From the NCBI GenBank assembly GCA_937900485.1, contig CALCEL010000071.1, positions 1 through 19,753 on the forward strand: DNA of 19,753 bases, given 5' to 3'. This document shows, piece after piece, positions 14,957-19,753 of this stretch (the first letter of the stretch is position 1; every line of letters starts with the position of its first letter). Both the position numbers and the translations under genes were made by a program. The DNA comes from an uncultured Prevotellaceae bacterium. Its GTDB lineage: Bacteria > Bacteroidota > Bacteroidia > Bacteroidales > Bacteroidaceae. Below the pieces are notes generated by a model. That model worked only from the letters and a program-made list of their open reading frames with translations, was not told where the DNA came from and did not search any database.

Positions 14957-17224
14957 ATGAAGAAAGACATACACAGCGTTCTCTCACGTCATAAGAACAG
15001 CATCGTGACCACCGTGCTCTTTGCGGCGTCACTGCCCGTTATGGCGGAGAAAGTTGAGATACACACACCAAACAACAGTCTTGTCATCGAGCTGAATAAA
15101 GGCAAGGAGCCTCAGTTCGTCTACTACGGCACCCGTCTCACCGAGCACGACAGACAGACATTACAGGAACCATCGACCGCAAACTGGTCACACCTACAAC
15201 TGTATCCCGCATACGGAGCCAACCATACCATGAGCGAGACCGCCTTCGCCATGAGACACTACGACGGCAACATGTCCACTGACCTGCTTGTCAGCGACTA
15301 CGGAGTGAAGGCTATCAGCGACAAGGCTCCGAACAACAAAGACAGACAAGGAACACTGCTCACCATCACCTTACGTGACAATCTCTACCCTTCTCCCGTC
15401 CACCTCTACTATCTGGCGTACAAAGACGCCGACATCATCGAGTGCTGGACAGACATCGAGAACAAGGAGAAAGGTACGGTGACGCTCAGCCAGTTCTACA
15501 GTTCATGCATGCCTATAAGAAGAGGTGACGTATATGTCAGCCACTTCCACGGGTCATGGGCGGCAGAAGCGCAACTGACTGAGGAGCGTCTCAACAACGG
15601 AATGATGGTTATAAAGAATAAAGACGGACTGCGCAACGCCACCACGGACAGACAAGAGGTTATGTTCTCTCTCGACGGCAAGGCGCGTGAGAATGAAGGT
15701 GACGTGATTGGAGCAGCCCTCATGTACTCCGGCAACTACCGCGTCAACATTGACACGGACGACACGGAGTACCACTATTACATAGCGGGAATAAACCCGG
15801 ACAATTCCGAGTACCATCTGCGAAAAGACGAGATATTCACAACACCGCGTGTGGCATACACATTCTCAGACCAGGGACTGTCAGGAGCATCACGCAACTA
15901 TCACCGTTGGGCACGCTCGTACCAGCTGAGACACGCCGACAAGGAACGAGACATACTGCTCAACTCTTGGGAAGGAGTCTATTTCGACATCAATCAGAAG
16001 GGAATGGACCAGATGATGTCTGACATAGCGTCACTGGGAGGTGAGCTTTTCGTCATGGACGACGGATGGTTCGGCGATAAGTATCCTCGTGACGTGGACA
16101 ACTCATCATTGGGCGACTGGGTGGTGGACAAGCGTAAGCTGCCCGAGGGCATTGACGGTCTGCTCAGAGACGCCAAGAAGAACGGAGTGAAGTTCGGAAT
16201 ATGGGTGGAGCCGGAGATGACAAACACCAAGAGCGAGCTTTACGAGAAACATCCTGACTGGGTCATCAAGGCACCAGGCAGAGAGCCGGTGACAGGACGA
16301 GGCGGCACACAGCTCGTGCTGGACCTGTCCAACCCTAAGGTGCAGGACTTCGTGTTCGGAGTGTTCGATGAGCTGCTCACCAAACACCCAGCAATAGCAT
16401 ACATCAAGTGGGACTCCAACGCTCCAGTCATGAACCACGGCTCACAATACCTGTCGATGACGAACCAGTCACATCTGTACATCGACTACCACAAAGGCCT
16501 CATCAAGGTGTGTGAGAGAATACGGGCAAAGTACCCAGACGTCGTGATACAAGACTGCGCCAGCGGAGGAGGAAGAGCGAACTACGCACTGTTACCTTAC
16601 TTCGATGAGTTCTGGGTCAGCGACAACACCGATGCCCTACAGAGGATATTCATGCAATGGGGCACAAGCTACTTCTTCCCTGCTATAGCCATGGCGAGTC
16701 ACATCTCAGCCACACCTAACCACCAGACCTTCCGAACCATACCACTCAAGTTCAGATGCGACGTGGCTATGTCCGGACGACTGGGAATGGAGATACAGCC
16801 AAAGAACATGACAGACGAGGAAAAGGCACTCTGCAAACAAGCTATCAGCGACTACAAGAATATCAGAAAGGTAGTGCAGTTCGGTGACCTGTACAGACTA
16901 CACTCTCCATACTCCGGCGACAACCTCGCCTCACTCATGTACGTCACAGAGGATAAGAACGATGCCGTCTTCTATTGGTACAAGACAGAGACATTCGTGA
17001 ACCAGCATCTGCCAAGAGTGAAAATGCGGGGACTGGACCCTGAGAAGAAGTACACTATTCACGAACTCAACAGCATTGACAACACACCACTCGACTGCGA
17101 GGGTAAGGTGTACACGGGTAAATACCTGATGAGCAACGGACTGGAACTGCCGTACAAACACTCAGTGGACTACCACAAGCAAAACGACTGGTCCAGCCGA
17201 GTACTACAGATCAAAAGTCTTTGA
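14957..17224 (+). CDS. GH36 alpha-galactosidase, secreted
   Basis: A 755-residue retaining alpha-galactosidase. The frame is open from an ATG at 14912, but the ATG at 14957 begins a proper signal peptide (MKKDIHSVLSRHK, hydrophobic stretch, cleavage near VMA) and is preferred; the 15 extra codons would push charged residues in front of it. After a beta-sandwich N-terminal domain, the barrel carries MDDGWFG, KFGIWVEPEM, the nucleophile Asp in YIKWDSN (residue 486), CASGGGR and the acid/base Asp in FWVSDNTD (residue 556). All GH36 landmarks are intact and the length is usual. It probably removes alpha-1,6-galactose branches from galactomannan fragments in the periplasm before import. It is the last gene of the mannan operon, with a strong terminator ~50 bases beyond. 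Confidence 0.92.
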   Translation: MKKDIHSVLSRHKNSIVTTVLFAASLPVMAEKVEIHTPNNSLVIELNKGKEPQFVYYGTRLTEHDRQTLQEPSTANWSHLQLYPAYGANHTMSETAFAMRHYDGNMSTDLLVSDYGVKAISDKAPNNKDRQGTLLTITLRDNLYPSPVHLYYLAYKDADIIECWTDIENKEKGTVTLSQFYSSCMPIRRGDVYVSHFHGSWAAEAQLTEERLNNGMMVIKNKDGLRNATTDRQEVMFSLDGKARENEGDVIGAALMYSGNYRVNIDTDDTEYHYYIAGINPDNSEYHLRKDEIFTTPRVAYTFSDQGLSGASRNYHRWARSYQLRHADKERDILLNSWEGVYFDINQKGMDQMMSDIASLGGELFVMDDGWFGDKYPRDVDNSSLGDWVVDKRKLPEGIDGLLRDAKKNGVKFGIWVEPEMTNTKSELYEKHPDWVIKAPGREPVTGRGGTQLVLDLSNPKVQDFVFGVFDELLTKHPAIAYIKWDSNAPVMNHGSQYLSMTNQSHLYIDYHKGLIKVCERIRAKYPDVVIQDCASGGGRANYALLPYFDEFWVSDNTDALQRIFMQWGTSYFFPAIAMASHISATPNHQTFRTIPLKFRCDVAMSGRLGMEIQPKNMTDEEKALCKQAISDYKNIRKVVQFGDLYRLHSPYSGDNLASLMYVTEDKNDAVFYWYKTETFVNQHLPRVKMRGLDPEKKYTIHELNSIDNTPLDCEGKVYTGKYLMSNGLELPYKHSVDYHKQNDWSSRVLQIKSL

Positions 17225-17271
17225 CGTCGTGAGAGGACCCTCATGAACGGTAGACAGCGACGACACCTCAT

Positions 17272-17324
17272 AACGCTTTCGCCATCCGACAAGGATAACT
17301 TGTCGATGAGTGAAAGCGTTTTTT
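17272..17324 (+). terminator. Terminator of the mannan operon
   Basis: AACGCTTTC (17272-17280) pairs perfectly with GAAAGCGTT (17312-17320), and an inner CGACAAG/CTTGTCG stem flanked by CAT/ATG extends it. The stem runs straight into TTTTTTG, a standard U-tract. It lies 47 bases after the GH36 stop. Confidence 0.88.
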
Positions 17325-17370
17325 GTATAAAGCCAACACACGCTCCATGTCAAACGCTCTCAGCCAAACA

Positions 17371-17400
17371 ACAAAAAGAGAATCTTATTATCATCTTCAC
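17371..17400 (+). promoter_or_regulatory. Motif shared with the GH26 upstream region
   Basis: An A-rich lead-in (ACAAAAAGAGAATC) followed by TTATTATCATCTTCAC (17385-17400), differing in one base of 16 from 8625-8640. Here it ends 24 bases before the -7 element, so it could overlap the -33 region or be an operator. Confidence 0.4.
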
Positions 17401-17424
17401 GCACACACATCAAAGAATAATTAT

Positions 17425-17432
17425 TACCTTTG
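17425..17432 (+). promoter_or_regulatory. -7 promoter element of the GH51 gene
   Basis: TACCTTTG fits TAnnTTTG and sits in TATTACCTTTGC, almost the same as the mannan operon promoter core. No clear TTTG is at -33. The predicted leader is long, about 140 bases. Confidence 0.5.
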
Positions 17433-17578
17433 CGCATGTAAATACTATCACCCGCCCGAAACGAGGACAAGCGACATGAGAGGTTGCTCGCCAATAATAC
17501 CATTACAGGCAAGGCATCACAAAGAGATAGACGCTGCCGTCCGGGCATACTAAACAACAATACCAAAATCACAAAATT

Positions 17579-19549
17579 ATGAGACGAAACTTTTTTCCGG
17601 CACTGATTATGCTGGCCTCGCTGTCAGTGAATGCGCAGAAAGCCGTTACGCCTCCGGCCGGAGGCAAACAGATCAGCGACGAACTGATAGGAATTTTCTT
17701 TGAGGACATCAGTTCATCGGCCGACGGCGGTCTGTACGCCGAACTGGTCCAAAACGGCTCGTTCGAGTACTCACCCGTAGAACGTGACGGATGGGGAGCC
17801 GGCACGTCATGGCGTATGTCACGCCCGGGACACTCCACTGGTTTTATCGAAGTGTCACAACAATCTCCTATCCATCCTAACAACCCGAACTACATGCGTG
17901 TACACGTCGAGCGTGTGGGACACTACTACGATTATGACGGATGGACTGGCTTCGGACTCCAGAACGAGGGCTTCGGAGGCATCACGATAGAGAAAGGCAA
18001 GAAGTACGACTTCTCCGTGTTCGCCAGAAGTGAGCAGGACATGAAGATACGCGTGGCGCTGGCAAAAGACGAGCGTGGTCACAAAAGAGAGCTGATCGCA
18101 GACACGACACTCAGCGTCAAGGGAGGATGGAAAAATTATGAGGCCACGCTGACAGCCCAAGCAGACTGTGACAACGCCACTCTGCTACTGTTGGGTATGA
18201 CGGTGGGCACGGTGGATGTCGACGTCGTGTCACTCATGCCACAGGACACATACAAGGGACACGGACTTCGCAAAGACCTCGCCGAGGCTCTTGAGGCTCT
18301 CAACCCTAAGTTCATGCGCTTCCCTGGCGGCTGTGTCGTCCATGGCGGCGGCGACGGCTTCTGGAACACATACAGATGGAAGAACACCGTCGGTCCGAAA
18401 GAGACGAGGAAACAACTGAAGAACACATGGGGATACCATCAGTCCATGGGACTGGGCTACTTCGAGTACTTCCAGCTGTGCGAGGACATTGGAATGCAAC
18501 CATTGCCTATACTCCCTTGCGGTGTGAGCTGTCAAGGCACCAACGGTGGATGGGGCATGAGAGACCAGGCTCAGGATGTCGTGCCTATGTCAGAGATGGA
18601 CGAGTGGGTCGACGAGGCTCTCGACCTCATCGAATGGGCCAACGGCGACGTGACCACGAAATGGGGTAAGGTGCGTGCCGCTGCTGGACACCCAAAGCCA
18701 TTCAACCTCAAGTACCTCGGAATAGGCAACGAGGAGAAGATCACACCTGAGTTCTGCGAGCGTTTCAAATACATCTACCAGCGCGTGCGTGAGAAGCATC
18801 CGGAAATCACCATCGTGGGAACAGCGGGACCAGGCTCTCATCCGGGCAACCCGGACTTCGACAACGGGTGGAAACTGGCGGAGGAGATCGGACTGCCAAT
18901 ACTCGACGAGCATTACTACGAGCAGAGAGACTATTTCTTCAACAGCAGACAGTACGACAAGTACCCTCGCGACCGCAAGACAAAGGTCTACCTCGGAGAA
19001 TACGCATCAAAAGACAAGAAGCTGATCGACGCCCTTGCGGAGGCTCTCTACCTTCTCCACATCGAGCGTAACGGTGACGTGGTACGCATGACGAGCTACG
19101 CACCTCTGTTCGCTAAGAAGTCAAACACAAACTGGAATCCGGACCTCATCTACTTCGACAACAAGAAGACGTACCTGACATGCAGCTACTACGTACAGCA
19201 GATGTTCGGTAAGTCATCAGGTGACTACTACTACGGCGACTGCGTGTCGTTCGACCGCAACGATGACAAATACCTCGGACAGTCTGTCGTCCTCAACACT
19301 AAGACACGTGAGCTGTTCGTCAAAGTATGCAACGGCAGCAAGGATGCGGCAAAGGCGGAGATTGACCTCACTCGTTTCAAGTCACTGAAGTCCGCGGCGA
19401 CAAAGACGACGATCACCGGCAATCCGGATGACGAGAACAACTACGAGCAGCACCCTGTCGCTCCGAAAGAGGAAAGCGTCAAGTCTAAAAAGAAACTCAC
19501 CCTCGACGTCGCTCCATACTCTTTCGTCATGCTGTCATACAAACTCTGA
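17579..19549 (+). CDS. GH51 alpha-L-arabinofuranosidase, secreted
   Basis: A 656-residue retaining arabinofuranosidase that removes alpha-L-arabinofuranose from arabinan or arabinoxylan fragments. Residues 1-19 are a type I signal peptide (cleavage near SVNA), so it acts in the periplasm or outside. The order is: ISDELIGIFFEDISSSADGGLYAELVQNGSF-type N-terminus, a jelly-roll carbohydrate-binding-like insert (~85-220), then the barrel with KFMRFPGGC (244-252), the acid/base Glu385 in LGIGNEE, DEHYY (443-447) and the nucleophile Glu474 in YLGEYAS, followed by a C-terminal beta domain. It is a single transcription unit with its own promoter and terminator. Its neighbourhood suggests plant cell-wall use, but arabinose is not part of mannan, so it may serve a different polysaccharide. 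Confidence 0.9.
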   Translation: MRRNFFPALIMLASLSVNAQKAVTPPAGGKQISDELIGIFFEDISSSADGGLYAELVQNGSFEYSPVERDGWGAGTSWRMSRPGHSTGFIEVSQQSPIHPNNPNYMRVHVERVGHYYDYDGWTGFGLQNEGFGGITIEKGKKYDFSVFARSEQDMKIRVALAKDERGHKRELIADTTLSVKGGWKNYEATLTAQADCDNATLLLLGMTVGTVDVDVVSLMPQDTYKGHGLRKDLAEALEALNPKFMRFPGGCVVHGGGDGFWNTYRWKNTVGPKETRKQLKNTWGYHQSMGLGYFEYFQLCEDIGMQPLPILPCGVSCQGTNGGWGMRDQAQDVVPMSEMDEWVDEALDLIEWANGDVTTKWGKVRAAAGHPKPFNLKYLGIGNEEKITPEFCERFKYIYQRVREKHPEITIVGTAGPGSHPGNPDFDNGWKLAEEIGLPILDEHYYEQRDYFFNSRQYDKYPRDRKTKVYLGEYASKDKKLIDALAEALYLLHIERNGDVVRMTSYAPLFAKKSNTNWNPDLIYFDNKKTYLTCSYYVQQMFGKSSGDYYYGDCVSFDRNDDKYLGQSVVLNTKTRELFVKVCNGSKDAAKAEIDLTRFKSLKSAATKTTITGNPDDENNYEQHPVAPKEESVKSKKKLTLDVAPYSFVMLSYKL

Positions 19550-19567
19550 TACTACACATTATATATA

Positions 19568-19612
19568 TTAAGAGAGGAGGATATGCCTTAACGACATATC
19601 CTCCTCTCTTAA
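19568..19612. terminator. Bidirectional-looking terminator after GH51
   Basis: A perfect 18-bp stem: 19568-19585 (TTAAGAGAGGAGGATATG) with 19595-19612, around a 9-base loop. The flanks are A/T-rich on both sides (ATATATATTA and AATTTATA), with no long U-run. It is placed 18 bases after the GH51 stop and could serve a convergent minus-strand gene too. Confidence 0.8.
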
Positions 19613-19676
19613 TTTATACCACGGTTAGTCAAAATAGTAATGCTTGGATCTTGGAGAACGGTAGAAACGTATATTT

Positions 19677-19753
19677 CTAAATATTACTGTCCGCTAAAAG
19701 TTTTATGCTTGCTCCCAGCATGTATTCAAACGGTGAGATTGTGGCAATGGACA
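19677..19753 (-). CDS. Possible C-terminal end of an unknown minus-strand gene
   Basis: On the minus strand one frame is open from the window edge for 24 codons to a TAG at 19677-19679, reading SIATISPFEYMLGASIKLL and then ADSNI. The other two minus frames stop sooner. Its convergent position, with the symmetric hairpin at 19568-19612 about 65 bases beyond its stop, fits a real gene end. The piece is too short to identify and may be chance. Confidence 0.3.
   Translation of the reverse strand, partial: SIATISPFEYMLGASIKLLADSNI

Larger units (their letters stand above)
17225..17578. other. Intergenic region between mannan operon and GH51 unit
   Basis: Holds, in order, the operon terminator (17272-17324), the motif shared with the GH26 upstream region (17371-17400), a -7 promoter element (17425-17432) and a leader of about 140 bases before the GH51 ATG. 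No credible gene is present; the short open frames here have no family features or signal peptides. Confidence 0.6.

Noticed and set aside
17243..17553. Two overlapping short + strand frames between GH36 and GH51
   Set aside because: They run through a terminator and a promoter and have no family features.

Overview
The window looks like chromosomal DNA of a Bacteroidales bacterium, most like Prevotella or a close relative. The reasons are the protein families (6-bladed beta-propeller lipoprotein, DUF1573, NVEALA-like peptide, DUF4738, a GH26/GH130/epimerase mannan operon), the absence of Shine-Dalgarno sequences, the lipoprotein signals, and promoter cores of the Bacteroidetes TAnnTTTG type. 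The genus is an inference from family resemblance; no rRNA or other marker gene is present.

Left part (1-5261, + strand, visibly AT-rich): the end of an exopolysaccharide gene cluster. It holds the C-terminal part of a UDP-glucuronate decarboxylase (UDP-xylose synthase) and a family GT14 glycosyltransferase fused to a methyltransferase-like domain. Next, behind its own promoter, comes a tightly packed run of five genes: a cysteine-rich secreted NVEALA-like peptide, a beta-propeller lipoprotein, a membrane-anchored CxxC protein, a DUF1573 protein and a compact type I signal peptidase. One base later starts a UDP-galactopyranose mutase gene that is broken after about 69 codons. The five-gene module, with unusual perfect stem-loops inside two of its reading frames, is the best candidate here for a poorly described system: a secreted Cys-rich peptide with its own redox and processing proteins.

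Middle part (5262-8804): an intergenic stretch with a 22-bp tandem repeat, then a minus-strand group of three lipoprotein genes (a FISUMP-like protein, an unknown helical lipoprotein and a DUF4738 protein) and one small basic His-rich protein. The gap between the first two holds interleaved inverted repeats that could form a pseudoknot.

Right part (8805-17224, + strand, richer in G+C): a mannan/galactomannan operon ending in a strong terminator. A periplasmic GH26 mannanase and a GH36 alpha-galactosidase would release linear manno-oligosaccharides. A GPH-family symporter imports them, an AGE-family 2-epimerase converts mannobiose to mannosyl-glucose, and the GH130 phosphorylase splits that into mannose-1-phosphate and glucose. 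Mannose-6-phosphate isomerase leads the mannose into glycolysis. The GH26-GH130-transporter-epimerase order resembles the mannan operon described in Bacteroides fragilis. No SusC/SusD pair, phosphomannomutase or regulator is in the window.

A separate transcription unit (17425-19549) encodes a secreted GH51 alpha-L-arabinofuranosidase. It ends in an 18-bp perfect hairpin, possibly shared with a convergent minus-strand gene that runs off the right edge. A similar motif of about 30 bp lies upstream of both the GH26 and GH51 units.
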